Source of the DNA: Spirochaetia bacterium
GTDB lineage: Bacteria; Spirochaetota; Spirochaetia; Treponematales; Treponemataceae
Reading direction: 5' to 3'
Assembly: GCA_900769975.1 (NCBI GenBank)
Contig: CAAGIR010000065.1
Location: 1-16,989 of the forward strand
Length of the DNA: 16,989 bases
The notes under the pieces were generated by a model. It was given only the letters and a program-made list of their open reading frames with translations, ran no database searches and was not told the DNA's origin. Made by a program: the position numbers and the translations under genes. Of this stretch, positions 1 to 6,309 are shown piece after piece (position 1 is the stretch's first letter; each line of letters starts with the position of its first letter).

Positions 1-10
1 TACTTTCCAT
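1..10 (-). CDS. 5' end of an unidentified gene running off the left edge
   Basis: Only the first three codons (Met-Glu-Ser) are in the window, so the product cannot be named. The start is supported by an AAGGAG Shine-Dalgarno at about 18-23, 7 nt before the ATG at 10-8. The gene lies downstream of asnB on the same strand, separated by about 120 bp holding a small candidate leader ORF, so co-transcription with asnB is likely. Its ribosome binding site lies inside an 11-nt inverted repeat (see the 9-108 entry). Confidence 0.5.
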
Positions 11-108
11 GTTGTGTCTCCTTTTTGCATTTTGGTAATGCTACTTATTAGATTTATCTTACTAATTTTAAGCTAAATCCACGTTTCTGCAAATTGAAGA
101 CACAACAT
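9..108 (-). promoter_or_regulatory. Inverted repeat that could sequester a ribosome binding site
   Basis: On the minus strand, ATGTTGTGTCT (108-98) is the exact complement of AGACACAACAT (19-9). The downstream arm runs from the last bases of the Shine-Dalgarno into the start codon of the gene leaving the left edge. The upstream arm begins with the ATG of the small leader ORF. About 78 nt separate the arms. Pairing would hide the downstream start, and a ribosome on the leader ORF would open it. The repeat is seen; the mechanism is inferred. Confidence 0.45.
73..108 (-). CDS. Candidate 11-codon leader ORF between asnB and the next gene
   Basis: The ORF reads MLCLQFAETWI and stops at TAG (75-73). 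It has a well-placed Shine-Dalgarno (GAAGGAG, 5 nt before the ATG) and begins 21 nt after the asnB stop codon. Its first codons form the 5' arm of an inverted repeat whose other arm covers the ribosome binding site of the next gene. That suggests a regulatory leader peptide rather than a functional protein. The quality of the Shine-Dalgarno is seen directly; translation and function are inference. Confidence 0.35.
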   Translation of the reverse strand: MLCLQFAETWI

Positions 109-129
109 ATTGTCTCCTTCTGATTATTT

Positions 130-1884
130 TTAATATGCCTTGTCGTGAACTCCTGCGATGGCTCGTCCTGAAGGTTCGTCCATATTTTTCCAGGCTGCGT
201 CCCATTCCAGTGCTTTTGCGGTTGAACATGCAACTCCTGCTTCGTGAGGAACTACTTTTGCGGCGCTGTCACTTGGGAAAAGGCGGCTGTAAATTTCTCT
301 GTAGTAATATTCTTCTTTTGTTTTTGGAGGATTTACTGGGAAACGGTTTTCACGTCGTGCAAATTCGGCATCGCTTACTTTTTCTTCGGTCATTTTTTTG
401 AGGGTGTCTATCCAGTTGTAGCCTACTCCGTCTGAGAACTGTTCTTTCTGACGCCAACAAATTTCTTCTGGGAGCATATCTTCAAACGCTTTGCGCAAAA
501 TCCATTTTTCCATGCGCTGTTTTCCGTCCGGGAGGCGAATGTTCATTTTATCTGCCGGGTTTAATGACATTGCGATATCTATAAATTCTTTGTCAAGGAA
601 CGGAACTCGTCCTTCTACGCCCCATGCCATAAGCGATTTGTTTGCACGAAGACAATCGTAAAGGTGGAGTTTGCTCATTTTGCGCACAAGTTCTTCGTGG
701 AATTCTTTTGCATCTGGAGCTTTGTGGAAATACAAATATCCGCCGAAAAGTTCATCGCTGCCTTCTCCACTCAAAACCATTTTTATTCCCATTGATTTTA
801 TAACTCGTGCAAGAAGGTACATCGGTGTGGATGCACGAACTGTCGTAATGTCGTATGTTTCAATGTGATAAATTACATCTGGCAGGGCGTCGAGTGCTTC
901 CTGAATTGTAAAGTGAACTTCGTGGTGAACTGTGCCGATGTAATCTGCGGCTTTCTGTGCAGCAACAAGGTCTGGGCTTCCTTCTAGTCCTACTGCAAAA
1001 CTGTGAAGTTGCGGCCACCATGCTGCTTCTTTTGAATCGCTTTCAATTCGTTTTTTAGAAAATTTCTGTGTAACGGCTGCAATTATTGAAGAGTCAAGTC
1101 CGCCGCTTAAAAGTACTCCGTAAGGTACATCGCTCATAAGCTGCTGTTTTACGGCATTTTCCAAACCGTTGCGAACTTTTTCGATTACGCCTGGATTGAT
1201 TACTTCGCCTTTTTCGTCTGTTGCACGAGGATTGTTTTTTACTGCGTCGAAACTTTCCCAGTCACGTTTGTACCATTTGGTTGGTTTTTCATCTTTTGAG
1301 TAAAAATAGTGTCCGTTCGGAAATTCTTCTATTGTCTGGCACTCGCCTTCCAGTGCTTTTAATTCTGAACCTACATAATAACGGCCTGCTTTATCCCAGC
1401 CCTGATAAAGCGGTATTACCCCGATTTCATCTCGTGAAATAAGATAAACATCGTTTTCGCTGTCGTAAAGTGCAAATGCAAAAATTCCGCTGAGTTTTTC
1501 TATCATTTCTGCAAAATTGCCGCTTTCACGATATTTTTTATATAAAGGAATAATTGCTTCACAGTCTGAACCTGTCTGGAATGCATATTTTCCTTCGAAT
1601 TCTTTACGGATTTCTTTGTGATTGTAAATTTCTCCGTTTGCGGCAAGAATAATTTTACCGTCATCGCTTACAAGAGGCTGTTTCCCAGACAATGGGTCAA
1701 CGATGGAAAGTCTTTCATGACTTAAAATTGCATTGTCGCCTGTGTAAACGCCGCTCCAGTCTGGCCCGCGATGGCGTATTTTTTTTGACATTTCAAGTAC
1801 TTGAGCCCTGAGTTCTTCTTTCAAACCTTCTGCAATAGGTTTTGAACCACTATTTAAATCAAACGCACCTACAAATCCACACAT
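130..1884 (-). CDS. asnB: Asparagine synthase B, glutamine-hydrolysing
   Basis: This enzyme makes asparagine from aspartate, ATP and glutamine in the cytoplasm. The N-terminal class II glutamine amidotransferase domain starts MCGF, giving the essential Cys2 after Met removal and fixing the start at 1884. Other glutaminase residues are visible: R58, N83-G-E85 in NGEIYNH, and D107 in TGSDCE. The synthetase domain has the pyrophosphate loop SGGLDSS at 260-266 and LSGEGSDELFGGY further on. At 584 aa it is slightly longer than the ~554-aa E. coli AsnB and looks intact. No good Shine-Dalgarno sits next to the ATG (only AAGAG). An AAGGAGG motif lies about 80 nt upstream in a leader that also contains a terminator-like hairpin. 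Identity is very secure; physiological regulation is unknown. Confidence 0.97.
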   Translation of the reverse strand: MCGFVGAFDLNSGSKPIAEGLKEELRAQVLEMSKKIRHRGPDWSGVYTGDNAILSHERLSIVDPLSGKQPLVSDDGKIILAANGEIYNHKEIRKEFEGKYAFQTGSDCEAIIPLYKKYRESGNFAEMIEKLSGIFAFALYDSENDVYLISRDEIGVIPLYQGWDKAGRYYVGSELKALEGECQTIEEFPNGHYFYSKDEKPTKWYKRDWESFDAVKNNPRATDEKGEVINPGVIEKVRNGLENAVKQQLMSDVPYGVLLSGGLDSSIIAAVTQKFSKKRIESDSKEAAWWPQLHSFAVGLEGSPDLVAAQKAADYIGTVHHEVHFTIQEALDALPDVIYHIETYDITTVRASTPMYLLARVIKSMGIKMVLSGEGSDELFGGYLYFHKAPDAKEFHEELVRKMSKLHLYDCLRANKSLMAWGVEGRVPFLDKEFIDIAMSLNPADKMNIRLPDGKQRMEKWILRKAFEDMLPEEICWRQKEQFSDGVGYNWIDTLKKMTEEKVSDAEFARRENRFPVNPPKTKEEYYYREIYSRLFPSDSAAKVVPHEAGVACSTAKALEWDAAWKNMDEPSGRAIAGVHDKAY

Positions 1885-1893
1885 ACTCTTATC

Positions 1894-1974
1894 GAAGAAA
1901 CCGTCAAAAAATTGATGAATTACAAATTGATGAATTGCTGTAAATCAATTTCAGGTTCTTCATCCTCCTTTTTT
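1894..1974 (-). promoter_or_regulatory. asnB leader with distal Shine-Dalgarno, foldable spacer and 19-codon ORF
   Basis: GGAGG at 1968-1964 is 79 nt from the asnB ATG. The intervening RNA can pair GAAGAACC (1961-1954) with GGTTTCTTC (1902-1894, one bulged T), and AAATTGAT (1951-1944) with ATCAATTT (1916-1909). Folding would leave 2 + 9 unpaired nt between GGAGG and the ATG. An ATG directly abutting the GGAGG opens a 19-codon ORF, MKNLKLIYSNSSICNSSIF, but zero spacing makes its translation doubtful. A 13-bp tandem repeat, AAATTGATGAATT on the plus strand (1909-1921, 1924-1936), produces the doubled NSSI. Structure and use are inferred. Confidence 0.35.
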
Positions 1975-1989
1975 AAGAATTATTCCAAT

Positions 1990-2051
1990 AAAAAAAAGAG
2001 GCCGTAGACAATAATTTGTAATAAATACAAAACATTATCTACGACCTCTTT
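1990..2051 (-). terminator. Intrinsic terminator-like hairpin inside the asnB leader
   Basis: On the minus strand the arms AAAGAGGTCGTAGA (2051-2038) and TCTACGGCCTCTTT (2008-1995) pair over 14 positions with one G-T wobble-type change. The helix can extend inward: about 22 of 26 positions match. The 3' arm runs into a T tract (1997-1991). This is a terminator shape for minus-strand transcripts. It lies after the predicted asnB promoter and before asnB, so it would act as an attenuator rather than a gene-end terminator. The alternative is a protein-binding palindrome between divergent promoters. Confidence 0.6.
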
Positions 2052-2064
2052 GCCGTTTCAAAAT

Positions 2065-2093
2065 ATATTAATCGTTTTGCGTTTTTTTTTCAA
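2065..2093 (-). promoter_or_regulatory. Predicted asnB promoter
   Basis: On the minus strand, TTGAAA (2093-2088) and TAATAT (2070-2065) are separated by 17 bp. The transcript would start near 2058, only a few bases before the terminator-like hairpin, leaving a leader of about 175 nt before asnB. Confidence 0.55.
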
Positions 2094-2122
2094 GTGTTAT
2101 ATTGTGTGAAAAACAATTTTTT

Positions 2123-2179
2123 TTGTAGTTTTTACGAAAATAAATTAATATTGACATTTTCATCAAATATCAGTATCTT
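2123..2179 (+). promoter_or_regulatory. Two overlapping predicted promoters for the lipoprotein gene
   Basis: The upstream pair is TTGTAG (2123-2128), 17 bp, TAATAT (2146-2151). The downstream pair is TTGACA (2151-2156), 17 bp, TATCTT (2174-2179). The second would start transcription at about 2186, the first base of the ATG, giving a leaderless mRNA. Neither transcript would carry a Shine-Dalgarno. These elements lie back to back with the asnB promoter. Confidence 0.5.
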
Positions 2180-2185
2180 TTGTAA

Positions 2186-3067
2186 ATGGAAAAGATAAAA
2201 TCACAATATTTTTTCATCATTTTTGCTTTATTTTTTTGTTTAACAAGCTGTAAATCTACCAAAACAGTTCGAGAAAATACATGGGCTTTTTTAAAGGCTA
2301 ACAATGAAGACATTCACTACTATACATATATTTTTAATGACGAAATAAGGGCTCCCACTGAGCAGGAAATTTTACAGGCGGAAGCTAACCGTTTTTTGTT
2401 TATCAGACTTTATAATCCATATTCTTCAAAAAATATTGGAAGTAATATTTTGCAAAAAGGTATTGAATTGACTGAAACTCACAATACTAGCGGAAGTCAC
2501 CTTTCTATTGGGTTTGATTTAACTGATAATTTTTACGGGCTTACTTTATATGCAAAACCTAATCTAAAAATTGAACAATGTACGGATACTTCTACAAACG
2601 AATATATGAATTCGTGCAATCCAAAAAAATCGCTGCAAACGACTTATGCACTGCCTGTTACTCAAGAAGAATATGATACTGCTCGTGCATGGATTACAAG
2701 AAAGGAAGCTGACCAGTCTACTCATTATGATGTTTCTGAGAATTTTAAAATTGCGAAGGTGTTGTTGTCTACAAATCCTTCTACTGGTAAAGTTGATAAG
2801 CCGTTAAGTAAGGAAGAAGAATTCGTTCTTTTTGAAAATACTGATAAATTTGTATGTTCAACGTTTGTATGTCACGTACTTTACTGTTCTGTGGAAAATA
2901 TCCGAAATTATATAAACGAAAATTTGATAAATCCTGATTATACAACGCCTACTGATGTAATTTCTATGCCAGGCTTTCAAAAACTGTTTACTTCAAACTG
3001 GGTAGATTACAATAAGGCTGCACACACTTTTGCTCAAATGAATCCCATTTTTCTGGAATATTTGTAG
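2186..3067 (+). CDS. Probable lipoprotein with a permuted NlpC/P60 (YiiX-like) papain fold
   Basis: The 293-aa product has a charged N-terminus, a hydrophobic stretch at 8-19 and a lipobox LTSC with the lipidated Cys at 22, so it should be exported and membrane-anchored. Three sites match the order seen in circularly permuted papain-fold (YiiX/C40-like) hydrolases: His105 in GSHLSIGF on a strand, a distant Cys224 in KFVCSTFVCHVL at the start of a helix, and TPTDVISMPGF at 254-264, resembling the family's TPxDL motif. This suggests an amidase or peptidase acting on cell wall or lipid substrates, but the substrate is unknown. The motif match is by eye, so the fold call is tentative; the lipoprotein call is stronger. 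The gene diverges from asnB, converges with pdxT and lacks a Shine-Dalgarno. Confidence 0.6.
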   Translation: MEKIKSQYFFIIFALFFCLTSCKSTKTVRENTWAFLKANNEDIHYYTYIFNDEIRAPTEQEILQAEANRFLFIRLYNPYSSKNIGSNILQKGIELTETHNTSGSHLSIGFDLTDNFYGLTLYAKPNLKIEQCTDTSTNEYMNSCNPKKSLQTTYALPVTQEEYDTARAWITRKEADQSTHYDVSENFKIAKVLLSTNPSTGKVDKPLSKEEEFVLFENTDKFVCSTFVCHVLYCSVENIRNYINENLINPDYTTPTDVISMPGFQKLFTSNWVDYNKAAHTFAQMNPIFLEYL

Positions 3068-3144
3068 GAAGCATATTGATGTGGTTTGGGAGATGCTGAA
3101 TGTGGCACCTGCCCACGCCCGCACACTGCCCGCTCCACTGCTTG

Positions 3145-3780
3145 CTATGATACATGGGTTGCGACCATTTTTACAAAGTATTCGTGAATACGCATGTCCT
3201 TGTCTAGTTCGGGATGAAACGACAGTGTAACTTGGTTTTTATATCTTACTGCGACAATTTTGTCATCCACAGTACTTAAAATCTGAACACCGCTGTTTGG
3301 TACGACTTTTTCGATGTATGGAGCGCGAATAAAAGTCATGGGAACCTGCCCGATTCCTTCGAAATGTCCGACAGTAGAAAAGCTTCCAAGTTGTCTGCCG
3401 TATGCGTTTCTTTTTACCGTTACAGGCAAAGTTGCAAGGTAAGTGTGATTATCATTGCTTATTGTCTGGGCAAGGAGGATTAAACCAGCACAAGTTGCAA
3501 GAACTGGTGTTCCGTTTTCAATCATTTTTTTAAGCGGTTCAAACATTTCTAGATCTTTCAAAAGTTTTCCTTGAACGGTGCTTTCGCCTCCAGGCAGAAC
3601 AATTGCATCCAGATTTTCCAAATCATTTTTCTGCCTAATTTCTATACATTCCAAAAATGACACAGGATTTCCTGATTGTTCAGCGACAGTATCCTTGCCG
3701 AAAACTTCGTTATTTAATCTTTCAAACATTTTTATATGCTCTATGAATGCACCTTGAACGGCTAATACTCCTATTTTCAT
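3145..3780 (-). CDS. pdxT: Pyridoxal 5'-phosphate synthase, glutaminase subunit
   Basis: PdxT hydrolyses glutamine and channels ammonia to PdxS in the ribose-5-phosphate-dependent B6 pathway. The class I amidotransferase triad is visible: nucleophile Cys97 in ATCAGLILLA, with His189 and Glu191 in SFHPEL. The oxyanion region is PGGEST at 63-68. At 211 aa it is longer than the usual ~190. The extra residues lie around 27-50, before the PGGEST strand, where most homologues have a shorter loop. The start is 3 nt after the pdxS stop codon, and a GAGGA-like Shine-Dalgarno lies in the pdxS 3' end, so the two are translated as a pair. Confidence 0.95.
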   Translation of the reverse strand: MKIGVLAVQGAFIEHIKMFERLNNEVFGKDTVAEQSGNPVSFLECIEIRQKNDLENLDAIVLPGGESTVQGKLLKDLEMFEPLKKMIENGTPVLATCAGLILLAQTISNDNHTYLATLPVTVKRNAYGRQLGSFSTVGHFEGIGQVPMTFIRAPYIEKVVPNSGVQILSTVDDKIVAVRYKNQVTLSFHPELDKDMRIHEYFVKMVATHVS

Positions 3781-3783
3781 TCT

Positions 3784-4683
3784 TTACTGTCCTCTTTCTT
3801 CCATGATAAGTTTTATTTCATTTTCATTTATGCCGACCATTGCTTCACCCAGGTCTTCTGAAAGTTCGGCAATAAGTTTTGCATCATTATAATTTGTTAC
3901 CGCCTGAACTATAGCTCTTGCACGTTTAGAAGGATTACCGGATTTAAATATTCCAGAACCAACAAAAACACCTTCGGCACCCAACTGCATCATAAGTGCC
4001 GCATCAGCTGGTGTTGCAACTCCGCCAGCAGCAAAATTTACAACGGGCAATTTTTTGTTTTCGTGAACATATTCTATAAGCGAATAAGGCACCTGAAGCC
4101 TTTTTGCTTCTTCGTAAAGTTCATCTTCCCTTAATGCAGATATTTTTGCAATTTCGGAATTCATTTTGCGCATGTGGCGCACTGCCTGTACAATATCACC
4201 AGTGCCTGGCTCGCCTTTTGTTCTAATCATAGATGCACCTTCACTAATTCGGCGCAGTGCTTCTCCTAAATCTCTGGCTCCACACACAAACGGAACTTTA
4301 AAATCCTTCTTATTAATATGATACACATCATCCGCTGGTGAAAGAACTTCCGATTCATCAATGTAATCAATTTCAATTGCTTCAAGAATTTGAGCTTCTA
4401 CAAAATGACCTATCCTGCACTTTGCCATGACTGGAATTGAAACTGCATCTTGAATACCTTTTATCATTTTGGGATCGCTCATTCGCGAAACACCGCCAGC
4501 AGCACGAATATCAGCAGGAATTCGTTCCAAAGCCATTACGGCACACGCCCCCGCTTCTTCTGCAATTTTTGCCTGTTCTGGTGTGGTAACGTCCATAATA
4601 ACGCCGCCTTTTAACATCTGTGCAAGTCCCTTATTTAAATTGTACTGATTTTCTTCCGTTTTTTCTGATTTTATTTCTGCCAT
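3784..4683 (-). CDS. pdxS: Pyridoxal 5'-phosphate synthase, synthase subunit
   Basis: PdxS condenses ribose 5-phosphate, glyceraldehyde 3-phosphate and PdxT-supplied ammonia into pyridoxal phosphate. Conserved blocks include GGVIMDV, ALERIPADIRAAGGVSRM and the two substrate-binding lysines, Lys88 (MAKCRIGH) and Lys156 (RTKGEPGTG). A phosphate-binding GGVATPADAA...GVFVGSGIFKS stretch follows. I start at the ATG at 4683, giving 299 aa: it has a GGAGG Shine-Dalgarno 6-7 nt upstream and matches the ~294-aa family length. An in-frame TTG 27 nt further upstream would add nine unconserved residues and put the GGAGG inside the gene. It forms an operon with pdxT and diverges from the PdxR-type regulator. 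Confidence 0.96.
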   Translation of the reverse strand: MAEIKSEKTEENQYNLNKGLAQMLKGGVIMDVTTPEQAKIAEEAGACAVMALERIPADIRAAGGVSRMSDPKMIKGIQDAVSIPVMAKCRIGHFVEAQILEAIEIDYIDESEVLSPADDVYHINKKDFKVPFVCGARDLGEALRRISEGASMIRTKGEPGTGDIVQAVRHMRKMNSEIAKISALREDELYEEAKRLQVPYSLIEYVHENKKLPVVNFAAGGVATPADAALMMQLGAEGVFVGSGIFKSGNPSKRARAIVQAVTNYNDAKLIAELSEDLGEAMVGINENEIKLIMEERGQ

Positions 4684-4818
4684 TATGTGCCTCCAAAAAA
4701 AAATTCGCAACTTAAACTTTTTTCCTGTTTAAGTATTTTCAAAAATATGATATAAATAATCTGGTGTTATTAAAATATTCAAATTGATAATATTTTTTAT
4801 GCCAGAAGGAAAAATAAA
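4684..4818. promoter_or_regulatory. Shared control region between pdxST and the MocR-type regulator
   Basis: The spacer is 135 bp and very AT-rich. On the plus strand TTTAAG (4728-4733), 17 bp, TATAAA (4751-4756) is a plausible promoter for the regulator, whose AGAAGGA Shine-Dalgarno lies at 4804-4810. Two perfect inverted repeats are present: CTTAAAC/GTTTAAG (4711-4717, 4727-4733) and AAAATATT/AATATTTT (4772-4779, 4789-4796). The first overlaps the -35 and the second is just downstream of the start, positions suited to an operator. No clear minus-strand promoter could be fixed. Confidence 0.45.
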
Positions 4819-6249
4819 ATGCGCACTTACGATTTGAATACCAAAAAAGGTCCTGTTTATAAGTCACTTTATGAACAAATTAAAGCTGAAATTCTTAGCG
4901 GCAGCCTTAAATCTAACGAAAAAATGCCGTCGAAACGAAATTTTGCCAGAAATCTTGGAATTAGTACCATTTCGGTTGAAAATGCTTATGACCAGTTGAT
5001 AAGCGAAGGTTACATTTATACAATCCCCAAAAAAGGTTATTATGTTGCCGATTTACAGACTTTCCAAAAGATGAATTATACTCCTTTTCAACCAGTTTCT
5101 GACGGATCACTATCTTCCTCCATTGCCAGTATAAATCCAAAATCGTCGGCAGGCGATGTTAATTACGATTTTGATTTTTCTTCAAACACCATTGAAACAT
5201 CATGTTTTCCTTTTTCTGTCTGGGCAAAAATGGTAAGGGAAACAATTTCTTCAAGAAAAAATGAACTGCTGGAAATTTCACCATGCGGCGGTGTCCTCGA
5301 ACTAAGGGAAGCAATAGCAGGTCATCTTCAGTCTTTCAGGGGGATGAAAGTACATCCCGACCAAATAATCGTTGGTGCTGGAACAGAATATCTGTATGGA
5401 TTGATTGTCCAGCTTTTAGGAAAAGACAAAATCTATTCCATTGAAAATCCAGGCTATCATAAAATTAAAAAAATATATGAAAGTAATGGAGCCAAATGCA
5501 TTTGCGTAGAAATGGATAAAAACGGCATCCTTATACAATCACTAAAAGCGGGAAATTCTGACGTAGCCCACATAAGCCCTGCCCACCATTTTCCCACAGG
5601 AATTACAATGCCCATCACCAGACGCTATGAACTTTTGGCCTGGGCAAATGAAAATCCAAACAGATACATAATTGAGGATGATTACGACAGTGAATTCAGA
5701 ATTAACGGCCGCCCCATTCCACCTTTACAAAGCATTGATATGAGCGGCAAAGTCATTTACATGAACACATTTTCCAAATCGCTGGCATCAACAATCCGAA
5801 TAAGCTATATGGTTTTACCCGAACAACTGGCAGCAGAATTCTACAAAAAATTGTCTTTTTATTCCTGTACAGTTTCAACTTTTGAACAATACACGCTTTC
5901 CCAATTCATAAAACAAGGATATTTTGAAAAACACATAAACAGAATGCGCCTTCACTATGGCAGAAAACGGGCAAGTGTCATGGAGATACTCCACACCTAC
6001 CTTTCAGAAAACCAATGTAAAATCATAGAAAACGATTCTGGACTTCATTTTATCCTGCAATTCAACACATCACTATCAGATTCGGAAATCAAACAGTTTT
6101 TTCAGAAATACAACGCAAAAATTACTTCGATAACGGATTACGACATAAACGTAAGCAAAACAGATAGCCATCAGTTTATCCTGAATTATTCAAATATGGA
6201 CACCCAAAAACTCAAAAACATACTGAGCAAAATTGATTTTCCCAAATAA
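4819..6249 (+). CDS. pdxR: MocR-family (GntR winged helix plus aminotransferase fold) regulator, PdxR-like
   Basis: Residues ~10-78 are a GntR winged helix: PVYKSLYEQIKAEIL, KMPSKRNFARNLGIS and a YIYTIPKKGYYV wing. From ~115 to the end is a fold-type I aminotransferase domain with EDDYDSEF at 286-293 and the PLP-binding Lys320 in NTFSKSLAS. At 476 aa it is of normal MocR length. In known cases PdxR senses PLP through this lysine and activates the divergent pdxST operon, often repressing itself. The divergent arrangement here, with a 135-bp shared region, supports the same role by inference. A good Shine-Dalgarno (AGAAGGA) precedes the ATG by 8 nt. Confidence 0.88.
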   Translation: MRTYDLNTKKGPVYKSLYEQIKAEILSGSLKSNEKMPSKRNFARNLGISTISVENAYDQLISEGYIYTIPKKGYYVADLQTFQKMNYTPFQPVSDGSLSSSIASINPKSSAGDVNYDFDFSSNTIETSCFPFSVWAKMVRETISSRKNELLEISPCGGVLELREAIAGHLQSFRGMKVHPDQIIVGAGTEYLYGLIVQLLGKDKIYSIENPGYHKIKKIYESNGAKCICVEMDKNGILIQSLKAGNSDVAHISPAHHFPTGITMPITRRYELLAWANENPNRYIIEDDYDSEFRINGRPIPPLQSIDMSGKVIYMNTFSKSLASTIRISYMVLPEQLAAEFYKKLSFYSCTVSTFEQYTLSQFIKQGYFEKHINRMRLHYGRKRASVMEILHTYLSENQCKIIENDSGLHFILQFNTSLSDSEIKQFFQKYNAKITSITDYDINVSKTDSHQFILNYSNMDTQKLKNILSKIDFPK

Positions 6250-6309
6250 TTTACCTGAATAATTTACAGAAAATTAATAATTACCATCCCACCTTCGCAG
6301 TTTTCACAT

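Noticed and set aside
1885..2060. T-box or known riboswitch in the asnB leader
   Set aside because: No T-box consensus (AGGGTGGNACCGCG-like) or other familiar aptamer core is present; only the hairpin plus T tract is supported.
4684..4710. Upstream TTG start extending PdxS by nine residues
   Set aside because: The ATG at 4683 has GGAGG at proper spacing and gives the family length; the extension is not conserved and would swallow the ribosome binding site.
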